Under the pieces are notes generated by a model. That model did not search any database. It was not told the origin of the DNA and worked only from the letters and a program-made list of their open reading frames with translations. The position numbers and the translations under genes were made by a program. Of a DNA stretch of 64,000 bases, positions 46,961 to 57,199 are shown piece by piece. Origin of the DNA: Cenococcum geophilum 1.58 (Eukaryota > Ascomycota > Dothideomycetes > Gloniales > Gloniaceae); assembly GCA_001692895.1 (NCBI GenBank), contig KV748242.1, positions 868,001-932,000 on the forward strand, read 5' to 3'. Within the stretch, counting starts at the first letter, position 1. Every line of letters starts with the position of its first letter.

Positions 46961-47643
46961 TGTTACGGAACCCGACCGCAAGGGCCTCTATAGGAGAGCC
47001 CCGTGCTTTCGCGTACACCTCGCGTACAGCTTACATCAGCTACGCGTAGGTATACAGCTTTGTTCACGACCAGCTTCCACCCCCCCCCTGGAACGAGATT
47101 TTAAATTCGGCACGCGCCCAATCTCGCCTGATTGCCACCAACTGTACATAGCAATCGTAGCGAACGCCTGTGCTTGGCTGTAAGAACTTCAAGCTGTCCA
47201 CGCTCCACAGTATCGTCATCTTTGTCAAATATCGTGAGGTTTCCACCCGTACGATAATACCAAATTTGAGCGCTGTATTCGCGTTTTAGCAGCTGTTGTA
47301 AGTCCACAACATAGGCGTAGGCGTAGGTGTAGCCGGGGGGGGGGAGGAAGAAACTTCAACAAGTCGTTGAAAGGGAGGAGTCGTGCTCGTTTCTCCCAGA
47401 CAACCAAAATGGCCCTTGCGTACAGCCATAGGCGTTCGCTACAATTACTATGTACAGTTGGTGGCGATCAAGCGAAATTAAATGGCGTACAAAAATCGCT
47501 GCTCGCCTGAGGGGGGGTGGAAGCTGGTCGTGAACAAAGCTGTATTACCTCCTTACGCCCTCGACCCTTACGATCGATCGCGTAACGTTTTATAGACTCC
47601 TTAAATACATACATCTTATAGCCATTGCCCCCGTTCCGTGACA
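46961..47643 (+). repeat. Gyp4 5' LTR, interrupted by MITE1
   Basis: Parts 46961-47054 and 47543-47643 join into a roughly 194-bp LTR equal to 53700-53892: TGTTACGGAACCCGACC to CCGTTCCGTGACA. GC-rich and well kept. Confidence 0.93.
47055..47542. mobile_element. MITE1: 488-bp Tc1/mariner-like MITE with long inverted repeats
   Basis: Ends CAGCTTTGTTCACGACC and its inverse GGTCGTGAACAAAGCTG, flanked by TA on both sides (47053-54, 47543-44), the Tc1/mariner target. Inverted similarity runs on, imperfectly, to roughly 140 bp per side (GCCACCAACTGTACATAG on the left, its inverse on the right). The interior has no transposase and no long frame that does not arise from the inverted repeats. Little RIP is visible. 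It sits in the Gyp4 5' LTR, whose intact form (53788) shows the empty site. Confidence 0.9.
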
Positions 47644-47699
47644 TTACGTTACGCCTTTTTACCACTAACGCTTAGCCTATGGCCAATTCTACGTCTCTA

Positions 47700-49300
47700 T
47701 AATACTATAGGCGCTGCTAGAAGTAGCGTGTCTATAAATTACCTTACTTTATACTTTTAAGGAACCTATAATAGTAAGATAATATTCCTTACTAGCTACT
47801 ATATCAAACCTAAAGAACAATCTAATACCTATACTTAACCTACAACGCCAATTAATCCCAGGAGAATTTAATTTATTAGCCCTAGCCTTAACCCTTAAGG
47901 AAATGGATACTAATAATATCTTATCTTTTATTAACTATATAACTACGGATAAATAAGCGGAAGGGCTACTACCTATTAAAATCGAAATACGAGACGCTAA
48001 GACTTTTATAAAAATGGTAGCACGAGAACCTAATAAATACTACCGCCTTCTATAGAACTACTACCTAAAGCTTATATGAGCCGAGATGCGTGCTGCCTAA
48101 GATTATAATATTATCTAAGACCTATAAGCTTGTAAGGCGCTCGCTAATAATACGCGTTAAGAAACTAAAGACGACCTCTGTGTGTCCGAACGCGACGTCT
48201 AACAGTTAAAGAAGGCTAAAATCGCCCTTATTGCTACAGTTACTGAAAAAAAAGGCACAATTAAATACCTATAATCTTAGCTTAATAAGTATATTTATAA
48301 CAACGCTAGACACCTCTTTACTATATATAACGCCACCTAAGTCTTTACGCCCCCGGCAACTTTACCTACTTAACGCTCGATGGAGGGTTAGCATTAAAGT
48401 AGTAATAATAAAAGCCATAATAATTAAACCTAAGCTGCTACTGTAGGGTTTAATATACGCTACCTTAGTCCCCTAGTCTTTTAGGGAGACCGTAAGAAAT
48501 ACAGCCACTAAAAGATGTAAATCCGTAAGAAACTAACTTAAAGCGCCTACCTTTTTCCTATAGAAGATACTAAGATTGGCTATATTATCGGATGAATAAA
48601 GGGTATACTATTTAACAGACTCTTCGCCTAATAGGAGACTAACGGCCCCCGGAAGTGGTAGTCCTACTAGGAAGTCCTTAACGATCTTAACCTAATATAC
48701 CGTAACTATAACCTAGTGGCTACTAGCTGAGCTAAACTACGTGCCCTAAAGATAAGCCCTACTAAATTATTTAATAAGTTCTATGTTAAATTCTAGGAAT
48801 ATACCGAAGTTCTTACCTAAGACGATGCTGAAGACTAGGAAGATCTCCTTAAAAAAGTTACTTATCGCCTTAGTTACGCAGCCGCTAGCTATAACTATAA
48901 CAATGTTTATAATATAGTAGCAGCCCTATGGAAGATTAAATGACGACTAAATTAGATTGCTACTACTAACCCTTACCTAAAGACCTTCCTATAGAAGCCC
49001 TTTGGGCCTACTAAACCTATATATACTAAGCCACTAACGCCTACTATCTTAAATCCTACTAGAGCTAATATTAACCTTACTATACTAACCTTTTTAAAAA
49101 AAACTCCTAGACGGAAAGCGCGAGCTACTCTAGAAACTAGGACGCTGCTATAGATGCTGTTAAAAAGGCTATTATTATGAAAACCTAAACTGCCTAATAG
49201 CTAGGTTTAGTAATTACCACCTAATACCCAACCTAATACCTTAAATACCAAATATATTACTACGCGCCGCTACTATATAAAATAAAGACGTAGTAATAGC
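47700..49300 (+). pseudogene. Gyp4 gag remnant
   Basis: Degenerate frames between 5' LTR and protease. A stretch near 48,780-48,960 reads LFNKFYVKF-like, then YRLSYAAASYNYNNVYNIVAALWKIK, the type of segment seen in gypsy capsid. From 49,000 a Pro/Thr-rich region follows. I see no intact zinc knuckle. The 48231-48446 open frame is out of phase with these and probably chance. Confidence 0.6.
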
Positions 49301-49329
49301 AGTAGGGTTAGATACGGAAACGGAAAACG

Positions 49330-52300
49330 CTAAGTTTTAGCCCTAAGTTATGGGTTGGGACGCCTTAATAATAGAGGGATCTATATATTGGCCTACTTAA
49401 TAGATAATATAGTAAAGATAAACGGACGGAAATAGATAGTTTTACCTATAATAGGAACTACTGCTAAAAAACAATATAAAAATCGTTCTATAATTAATTG
49501 CGGAGCTATTAATAAATTTATAAATACCTAATTTGTGTGTACCTATAACCTATCTACCTTGCCCCTTACTAAAGCCCGCGCCCTATAACTTGCTAATAGT
49601 AGTTATACCGTATAGAAGATTACCTATATAGCACAACTCTACCTAGATATAAATGGGCACCAGAAAAAGCTTTAGGCCTATATTATACCACTTACTAACT
49701 ACCCTATTATCCTTAGAATAAGCTAGCTTAAATAATATAACCCCGCCATTAACTAGAAAAAGAGAGAAGTAACCTTTAACTCTAAATACTACAGAGAGAC
49801 TTGCCTTAGGCATAGCCTAGCCACCTCTATTTAATCCCCAGGATATTAACCTAAGAAACCCCTTATTACCCTACTTATAACTAACTGCCACTATATAAGT
49901 GCCACGGCCTTTTACCGTATAGTATATAGGAAAGGCTAGACTGTTGCTATAGCCTCCTAATTATAATTATATAAGCTTAACAAAAAATAAAACTATATCC
50001 TCTATAGTAATAGGATAGATATAGTTAACCTTCTAAAAGATAATGCCCTGGCCGAACTCTATGGACTTTTACCTTTAGACTTTAAGAAGTTTATAAAGCT
50101 TAAAAAAGGACTTGCTAACGAGGAACTTCGCAAGCTCCTCCCTAAGAGGTACTATAACTTTATTAATATATGCTTATAAAAGAGCGTAGATATACTCCCC
50201 CTATATTAACCTAATGACTATACTATTAATATTAAATAAGGAAAAATGCTACTATATAAGAGACCCTACCTAATATTAAAAGACAAACTTCTAGTTATAA
50301 AAAAGTATATTAATAAGCACCTTAATAAAGGGTTTATTCGTCCTAGCATATTACTAGCAGCCGCCCCTATTCTTCTCGCTAAGAAGCTAGGAGGAGGTAT
50401 TTAATTCTATATTAACTATAGAGGACTTAACGCTATTACGATTAAGAACTAATACCTAATACCACTTATATATAAGACCCTTAAGCGGCTTAGTTAAGCC
50501 AAAATCTATACTAAGCTTAATATTATTACCGCCTTTAACTATTTTTAAATATAAGAAGGTGATAAATAGAAAACCGCATTTGTATCGCGCTTTAGTTAAT
50601 TTAAATACACTATCCTGCCCTTTGGCGTATATAACGGCCTAGGCACCTTCTAAAGCTATATTAATAACGCCCTATAGGACTACCTTAATGACTTCTACTC
50701 TGCGTATATGGACGACATACTTATTTATAGCGACGACCCTTTTAAGTATACTAAGCACGTTTAAAAAGTCCTATAGCGCCTTAGGGACGTAGGACTTTAT
50801 ATTAATTTAAAGAAGTGTGAATTCTTAGTTATAGAAGTAAAATACCTTAAACTAATTGTTATTACTAAGGGCGTCCGTATAGACCCTAAGAAGGTATATA
50901 TAATTACTAAATAGCAAGCCCCTAACTGTATTAAGGACGTATAAGCCTTTTTTAGTTTTGCTAACTTTTATTAGAAATTTATATATAACTTCTTAGGCGT
51001 AGTAGCACTACTTATAGTAATAATGCGAACAAAGGGCCTTTCTATAAAAGGAAGAAAAACGTATCTATACTTTACCTAGATACCTAAATGTAAGAAGGCG
51101 TTCTAAGACCTTAAAAATGCCTTTACTAAAGCACCTATCCTAGCTCACTTTACACTAGAACAACAACTCTATCTTAAAACCAACTCCTTAGACCACATTA
51201 ACGTAGGCGTCCTTTCTTAGATAGGTGACGACGGCCTCCTCTACCTAGTCGCATTCTACTTAGCTAAGCTTACGCTATAAGAATATAACTATAAGATCTA
51301 TAATAAAGAACTCCTTGCGATTGTATAAGCGTTTAAAGAGTTTTAACCGGAACTCTCTTTAGTAGAATCTAACTAGCTAACTAAAGTCCTTACGGACTAT
51401 TATAACCTTAAGTACTTTATAACTATAAAGCAGCTAAACTAACGCTAAGTACGTTAGAACGAGTTCCTCTCTAGTTTTAACTTTAAAATTGTATATAGGC
51501 TAGGAGTATAAGGCACTAAACCTAATAGCCTAATACGCCGCTTATAAGACCTTCCTTAGTTAGAAAATGACCCCTATAATTAGTTCTAACAGTAAACAAT
51601 CATAAAAGCACGGAATTTAGCCCTAGGTATACTACCTATAACAGAGCTAACTATACCCCAGCTTTATACTATAGAACTAGAATTACCCCCTAAAATTAAT
51701 AAGCTTATCACCGCAGCATATAACACCTCTGTTGACCCACTACTGTATTAACTTATCTCTATAAAGACCGCTAGCACCTATACGCTGCCTACTAACCTCC
51801 GAAGCTTAGGCTAGATTAATATAGCAGCCTTAGAAGTAAAAGAGAATAGGCTCTATTATAGAGGCCGCCTATTTATCCCTAACTTAGAAAACCTATAACG
51901 GCAACTAATTTAAATGGCCTATAACCTCCGGTTAAGCGGCTATTTAGGTAAAGGAGGAACCTATAAGCTTCTTAGCCGATACTACTTTTGGCCTAAGATA
52001 ATAGACTTAGTTAAACGCTTTATAGGTGCCTGCTATAGTTATAAGCGCGCTAAGGCCTTTAATATAAAGTACTAAGGACTACTATACCCCCTACTAGTAC
52101 CCATATAACAATGGGCAGATATTGCTATAGACTTTATTGTTAACCTACCACCCTATAAACGACATGGTTATACCTATAAGAATATCCTTATAATAATATG
52201 CCGACTTATAAAAGAGCGCTACTACGTCCTAACTAAAGGTATAGCTGTTAGCGACGTTACTAACGCCTTCCTTTGTAAAGTCTACCGATTATATAGAATA

Positions 52301-53260
52301 CCTAACTTAATTACGTCTGACTGAGGCATATAGTTTGACTCCGATATATAGAGACGAATCTACTAACGCCTTAGCATCTCCGTTAAGATGTTTATATCCT
52401 TCTATTATGAAACTGCTAGGCAACTAGAAAACGCTAATACTAGTATAAAAGCGTACCTACGATAGGTAATTGCCTATAGTTAAGATAACTGGGTAGACTA
52501 CCTTCTACTAGGTGAATTTGTAGCGAATAACTATGTCTTAACTACTACAGGACTTACCCCGTTCTTTGCGAATAAGGGATATTACCCCTAATCCGGTATA
52601 GAGCTACTAGAACCTGTTAATAAGAAACTACTATATAGAAAACGCCTTAAGATGCTACTCGCCGACTAGTATACAGACTGTATAAAAAATCTACTTAACT
52701 ACTATAAGGGAGAAATGGCCTAGGCCTAAGTAAAGTAGGCCTACTTCGCTAACTGTTATAAAACGCTACTACTAAAGATATGTGTTGGCGACTAGGTATG
52801 GCTAGATATATATAATATCTTTACGTAGAGGCCTATAAAGTTACTCAATTATAAGAATCTTGGCCCCTATTAAATTAAACGAGTTATTAATAGGGGAGCC
52901 GTATATAAGCTAGAGCTCCCGCCTGCCCTAGCCACCCGTAGGATATAGCCTATATTTTACCTATGGCTACTACACCTTTATTAGCTTAACCCCTTACCGG
53001 GATAGATATAGCCTAAACCCCTATTAGTACTAATCTGAGATAAGAATAAAGATAAGAACCATGAGGAGTGGACCGTTAAATAAATTATTAACTCTAAATA
53101 CTTTGGTAAAGGCAGAGGACGACAGCTCTACTACAGAGCTATTTATATAGGATTTGACATAGATTAGCTAGAATAGCAACTATAGGAAGACTTTAAAAAT
53201 GTAAAGGATCTAATTAGCGATTTTTACTACGCAAACCTATAGAAACTAGGCCTAAGCAGA
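49330..53260 (+). pseudogene. Gyp4 pol (PR-RT-RNase H-IN-chromodomain)
   Basis: Protease about 49,430-49,800 (IINCGAINKFIN where the active site would be DCGA). RT about 50,230-50,990 with an intact catalytic YMDD (50705-50716), the only undamaged RT active site in the window. RNase H about 51,120-51,560 (EYNYKIYNKELLAIV). Integrase about 51,880-52,900 (YLGKGGTYKLLSRYYFWP, CYSYKRAK, ADIAIDFIVNLP, LITSD, TGLTPFFANKGYYP). Chromodomain about 53,060-53,260 (EEWTVK ... GRGRQLYYRAIYIGF). Inactivated by many TAG/TAA. Confidence 0.9.
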
Positions 53261-53347
53261 GATTTCGTACCTAATCCCCTATGGGAACCGTCACAGCTAA
53301 ATTGTTATACATTACCGTCATGTAACTACTCCGACGAGATGTCTAGG

Positions 53348-53370
53348 AACTTTAACCGCCGGTTAAAGTT
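53348..53370 (+). repeat. AACTTTAACC palindrome, copy 3
   Basis: Perfect AACTTTAACC / GGTTAAAGTT arms, followed by GTCTAATTAGTTAGAT. It lies after the Gyp4 pol frame. Confidence 0.8.
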
Positions 53371-53408
53371 GTCTAATTAGTTAGATTTTAGACGCTAAGG
53401 AGAAGCTA

Positions 53409-53453
53409 GCTAATTAGGATTTCCTATGCCCGGCATAGAAAATCGCTATTGGC
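53409..53453 (+). repeat. Shared hairpin motif, copy 5 (Gyp4 3' UTR)
   Basis: GCTAATTAGGATTTCCTAT, centre GCCCGGC, ATAGAAAATCGCTATTGG, then CTCGCTTACTACTAGCGC, as in Cop1 and (inverted) Cop2. Confidence 0.85.
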
Positions 53454-53699
53454 TCGCTTACTACTAGCGCCTTAGCGACCCCCCCGTATCTTACCAAGTC
53501 TTTAACAGCCTCCTTCCCCTCTATAGCTTAGCACCTCCGCATAGTAGCAACCTATAAGCTTTAAGTCAGAAGCATCTGTATAAGCCCGTCACACCTATAA
53601 TAATATTTCTTCTTCTTCTCTATACCCTAAGCGTCCCCCCTATATGTATATAGTAACCATAGCGTCGCCGGAGCTCCGCCTTAATAGGAGGGGGGGTAG

Positions 53700-53892
53700 T
53701 GTCACGGAACCCGACCGCAAGGGCCTCCATAGGAGAGCCCCGTGCTCTCGCGTACACCTCACGTACAGCTTACATCAGCTACGCGTAGGTATATCACCTC
53801 CTTACGTCCTCGACCCTTACGATCGATCGCGCAACGTCTTGTAGACTCCTCGAATACATACGTCTTGTAGCCATTGCCCCCGTTCCGTAACA
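53700..53892 (+). repeat. Gyp4 3' LTR (193 bp)
   Basis: TGTCACGGAACCCGACC to CCGTTCCGTAACA, preceded by a G-run tract. Uninterrupted form used to define the MITE1 empty site. Confidence 0.93.
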
Positions 53893-54228
53893 GAGGACTA
53901 GAGAAGCGAAAAACGTATTTTAGTACCTATAAATAAAGTTATAACGATTAGATTAATATAATAAAGGTTTAAACTTAAGAATAAAGATAAGTTAAGAGTT
54001 AACCTAAAGCACCTAGCATACTATACGCTATTATAGATTGCATATATAGATAATATATACGAAATATATAAAAATCCGAAAGAGAGGGGCTAGAAATACC
54101 CTATAAGGATATATTAGGCGCTAGATAAGTAATAGTATAGGAATGCTAAGTATATATACGGCTAGCATCTAGTAGAAGTTTAGGAGTTAGAAGACTTAAT
54201 ACTTTAACTAAAAAGATTCCTTATAGAC
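53893..54228 (+). pseudogene. Gyp3c linker-domain piece between Gyp4 and SatTIR
   Basis: Continues the Gyp3 region between zinc knuckle and protease; aligns with the reverse complement of Gyp3a about 14,200-14,530. Ends at AGATTCCTTAT, where SatTIR begins. Confidence 0.8.
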
Positions 54229-54407
54229 ATTAGGATTTTTTTTTTTGGGCATGTTGTCGCAAGCGAAAATCAGGGTCTGCGAAACCTGCGTAAGTCGCGA
54301 TTTTAGCGATTTGCGGCAACTTGCGGCGATTTGCTACAAACACACAGGCTACTCGTGCAAATTGCTGCAAATTGGCTGCAACAACGCGCCCAAAAAAAAA
54401 TCCTAAT
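54229..54407. repeat. 179-bp MITE-like mini-unit at the left end of SatTIR
   Basis: Inverted ends of about 31 bp: ATTAGGATTTTTTTTTTGGG and the inverse of ATTAGGATTTTTTTTTGGGC, each followed by a GTTGT(C/T)GCA word. The interior has short GATTTGC/GCAAATT repeats. Confidence 0.7.
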
Positions 54408-54413
54408 ACTATA

Positions 54414-55196
54414 ACCATAAAGCTCTGCACGAAGCTCTGCACGAAGCTCTATACGAGGCTCTGCACGAAGCTTTACACGAAGCTCTACACGAAGCTTTAC
54501 ACGAAGCTCTACACGAAGCTTTACACGAAGCTCTACACGAAGCTTTACACGAAGCTCTACACGAAGCTTTACACGAAGCTCTGCTCGAAGCTCTACACGA
54601 AGCTCTGCTCGAAGCTTCTACACAAGCTCCCGCACGAAGCTTCCGCACGAAGCTCCGCACGAAGCTCTACACGAAGCTCTACTCAAAGCTCTGCACAACG
54701 CTCCGCACGAAGCTCCGCACGAAGCTCTACACGAAGCTCCGCTCGAAGCTCTGCGCAAAGCTCCGCTCGAAGCTTTACACGAAGCTCTACACGAAGCTTT
54801 GCACGAAGCTCCACTCGAAGCTCTACATAAGCTCTGCTCGAAGCTCTACACAAAGCTCTGCTTGAAGCTCTGCTCGAAGCCTACACGAGGCTCTGCCACG
54901 AAGCTCTAAGCGAAGCTCTACGCGAAGCTCTACGCGAAGCTCTACGCGAAGCTCTGCACGAAGCTCTACACGAAGCTCTGCACGAAGCTCTGCACGAAGC
55001 TTTGCACGAGGCTCTACACGAGGCTTTACACGAAGCTCTGCGTACAGAGGCTCTGCACGAAGCTCTGCACGAAGCTCTACACGAAAGCTCTCCATAAAGC
55101 TCTATACGAAGCTCTACACAAAGGCTCTACGTACGGAGGCTCTGCACGAGGCTCTGCGCGAAGCTTTGCGTACGGAGGCTCTGCACAAAGCTCCGC
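54414..55196. repeat. 12-bp minisatellite (GAAGCTCTACAC type), about 60 units
   Basis: Tandem 12-mers such as GAAGCTCTACAC, GAAGCTTTACAC, GAAGCTCTGCAC, with occasional insertions towards the right end. Because 12 is a multiple of 3, all six frames stay open for long runs; these translations (KLYTKLYT, ARSSARSS, ELRVELRV) have no sign of being real proteins. Confidence 0.95.
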
Positions 55197-55309
55197 ATGA
55201 CATATTACTATCGGGTCCCCGCTATATTCCCGATAGCCTCTACACATACACCTAGGTAGCCACCTTATTTTTTACCCTTCCTTCCTTACATCCTCCCTAC
55301 CTAGGGAGG

Positions 55310-55600
55310 CACCAGAACGGCAGCCAGCTGAGGACCGTCGCCAGAACCAGACGACCGTCGACCGTCGCCAGAGCCAGACGACCGTCGCCGGAGCCAGACG
55401 ACCGTCGCCAGAACCAGACGACCGTCGACCGTCGCCAGAACCAAACGACCGTCGACCGTCGCCAGAGCCAGACGACCGTCGACCATCTCGCCAGAGCCAG
55501 ACGACCGTCGACCATCTCGCCAGAGCCAGACGACCGTCGTCAGAGCCAGACGACCGTCGCCGGAGCCAGACGACCGTCGCCAGAACCAGACGACCACCGT
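55310..55600. repeat. GC-rich minisatellite (CGACCGTCGCCAGAGCCAGA type)
   Basis: About a dozen irregular units built from ACGACCGTCG and CCAGAGCCAG words, with period varying around 18-30 bp. Long minus-strand open frames here (55272-55655 and neighbours) are repeat translations. Confidence 0.92.
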
Positions 55601-55682
55601 TCGAATGTACAGCCAGCGAACGGCCGTAGAGAACGATTCGAATCAATACAATCAATCGATCAATCGATCAATCAAATCAGGC

Positions 55683-55706
55683 GGAGCCTTCGATTAGGCC
55701 GACCTT
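55683..55706 (+). repeat. GagL-like GC near-palindrome in SatTIR
   Basis: GGAGCCTTCGATTAGGCCGA matches the recurring GagL word at 37997/38936. Further on, GGCCAATTAACG at 56059 matches GagL 39117. Confidence 0.6.
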
Positions 55707-55721
55707 TCCCCCAAATTACAG

Positions 55722-56051
55722 ATAGGTAGGCATAGACAGTAGCATAGACAGGAGGTATAGACGGTAGGTATAGACAGGCAGCACAGATAGGTAGGTACAG
55801 ATAGTAGGCATAGATAGGTAGGCATAGATAGGTAGGTATAAACGGTAGGCACAGACAGTAGGTATAGATAGTAGGTATAGATAGATAGATAGACAGACAG
55901 GTAGATAGGTAGGTAGGTAGGTAAACAGGCAGTTAGGTAGGTAAGCAGGTAGGTAGGTAAATAGGTAGGTAGGTAGGTAGGTAGGTAGGCAGGCAGGTAG
56001 GTAGGTAGGTAGGCAGGCAGGTAGGTAGGTAGGTAGGTAGGTAGGTAGGTA
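55722..56051. repeat. (TAGG)n tetranucleotide array
   Basis: Begins as degenerate GGTAGGCATAGACAG units and passes into almost pure TAGG repeats by about 55,900. Not telomeric (that would be TTAGGG). Confidence 0.95.
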
Positions 56052-56156
56052 AGCACTAGGCCAATTAACGATTTAGAGGCTCTAAGTAGATAGCTCTATA
56101 TTTTATATAGTTATAATATAAATATATTTAAAAGTATATTATAGCAATCTGTAGAA

Positions 56157-56303
56157 AACGTGCAAAATATATAAAATATATAAAACGTGCGAAACGTACA
56201 AAATGTGTAAAATGTACGAAACGTATAAAATGTATAAAACGTACGAAACGTATAAAACGTACAAAACGTATGAAACGTGCAAAATATACAAAACGTGCGA
56301 AAT
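56157..56303. repeat. 9-bp tandem array (AAAACGTAC type)
   Basis: About 16 units alternating AAAACGTAC, GAAACGTAT and AAAATGTAT. Confidence 0.9.
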
Positions 56304-56483
56304 GCAAGGGCTACATATAGGCTTCGCGTAGGTTGCCGTAAAAAACATAGGCCTTATGCGGGTTACTATAAAACGCCGCAAACCGTACAGGACTATATAC
56401 GACCGCCGCGATTGTACGTTTTGCACGTTTCGCAGCAAATTGCTATAAGCTGCAATAACGTGCCTAAAAAAAAAATTCCTGAT

Positions 56484-57060
56484 GGAAGAATACTTAGATG
56501 GATAATAGTAGTAGGAATGCCTAAAGAATATATATCTATAGTATATTAAGGATAAAAAGCGAATAAAGTATTGGCTAAAGAGTAAGTTAAGTGTATAAGG
56601 ATCTAGCAGCTAATAGTTAGAAAAAGTAAAGGCCTATAGAACTAAAGGGAGCTAGTAGTAGAGCCTTAGACCCTTAAAGAAATTTAAGAATAATACCTAA
56701 ATTTATAAGTTAAATAGTAAAATTAAGAGTTTAAAGTATTAGTAGATAGTGGAGTAATAAGGAACTATATCTTACTAATAGTAGTTAAAAGGATAGGGCT
56801 ACCGCATAGGCAAAAGAAGCACCCTTATTTATTAGTTACAATTTTAGGAGATCCGATAGCCTATAGAGAAGGTATTATTAATCTTAAAATAAAACCTATT
56901 TAGATAACTATTAAAGAGAGATAAATTAAGATGTCTTTTAATATATTACTATTAGGGAATAATAAGGCAGTATTAAGAATGCCTTAGTTATAGGAATATA
57001 ATCTAAGGATTAATTAGGTTATAGATTAGGTCGATATTAAAAATACTTAATGCCGTAAGA
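56484..57060 (+). pseudogene. Gyp3c end of linker and protease
   Basis: Resumes Gyp3c after SatTIR with GGAAGAATACTTAGATGG, equal to the Gyp3a counterpart. The protease at about 56,640-57,050 reads VDSGVI at the active site (56,739 onward), then YLLVTILGDPIAYREGIINL and FNILLLGNNKAVLRMP. The catalytic DSG is intact here. Confidence 0.8.
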
Positions 57061-57199
57061 TATAATAATAAGCTAAGATAGTATAGTATTAAGTAAAGGC
57101 GACCTATAAAGAAACAGATAAAGGACTAAGTTATATACTAAAGAGATACTATAAGTATAGTAAGAAACTATAGTTACTAGAAAGTAAAAAGCTATTAAA

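Larger units (their letters stand above)
46961..53892 (+). mobile_element. Gyp4: full-length Ty3/gypsy chromodomain element
   Basis: 5' LTR 46961-47643 (split by MITE1), 3' LTR 53700-53892; TSD GAGG (or AGAGG) on both sides. The uninterrupted Gyp3b sequence near 21,260 reads straight across. Internal gag, PR, RT, RNase H, IN and chromodomain are plus strand with TAG/TAA interruptions. A G-rich polypurine tract lies at 53,686-53,697. The LTRs look almost free of RIP while the interior is heavily mutated. Relatives: antisense integrase fragment at 4277 and solo LTR at 61238. Confidence 0.93.
54229..56483. mobile_element. SatTIR: 2.25-kb unit with inverted-repeat ends, filled with tandem arrays
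   Basis: Left end ATTAGGATTTTTTTTTTGGG, right end the inverse of ATCAGGAATTTTTTTTTTAG: imperfect terminal repeats of about 30 bp continuing into GTTGTCGCA-like sequence. A second right-type end at 54407 makes a 179-bp mini-unit (54229-54407). Uninterrupted Gyp3a (14,190) reads CCTTAT|GGAAGAAT across the site. No clean TSD is visible and no transposase. The rest is four tandem arrays and short GagL-like stretches. Superfamily not assigned. Confidence 0.65.

Noticed and set aside
47064..47665. Cluster of minus-strand open frames in and around MITE1
   Set aside because: They cross MITE1 inverted repeats or the LTR border, overlap one another and resemble nothing known.
53644..53844. 66-aa plus frame in the Gyp4 LTR (and 61332-61535 minus)
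   Set aside because: LTR sequence; open only because the LTR is GC-rich and not RIPped.
54321..54830. 169-aa open frame of KLYT/ARSS repeats
   Set aside because: It is a translation of the 12-bp minisatellite; several frames on both strands are open for the same reason.
55272..55655. Overlapping minus-strand open frames up to 127 aa rich in SGSGDGR
   Set aside because: Translation of the GC-rich minisatellite; multiple frames open, no flanking gene signals.
55900..56050. Possible telomere or interstitial telomeric repeat
   Set aside because: Unit is TAGG, not the TTAGGG of filamentous ascomycetes.
55694..56056. 120-aa frame of YLPTYLPT repeats
   Set aside because: Product of the TAGG tetranucleotide array.
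54414..56303. CRISPR-like array
   Set aside because: Repeats are contiguous tandem arrays without unique spacers, in a eukaryotic setting.
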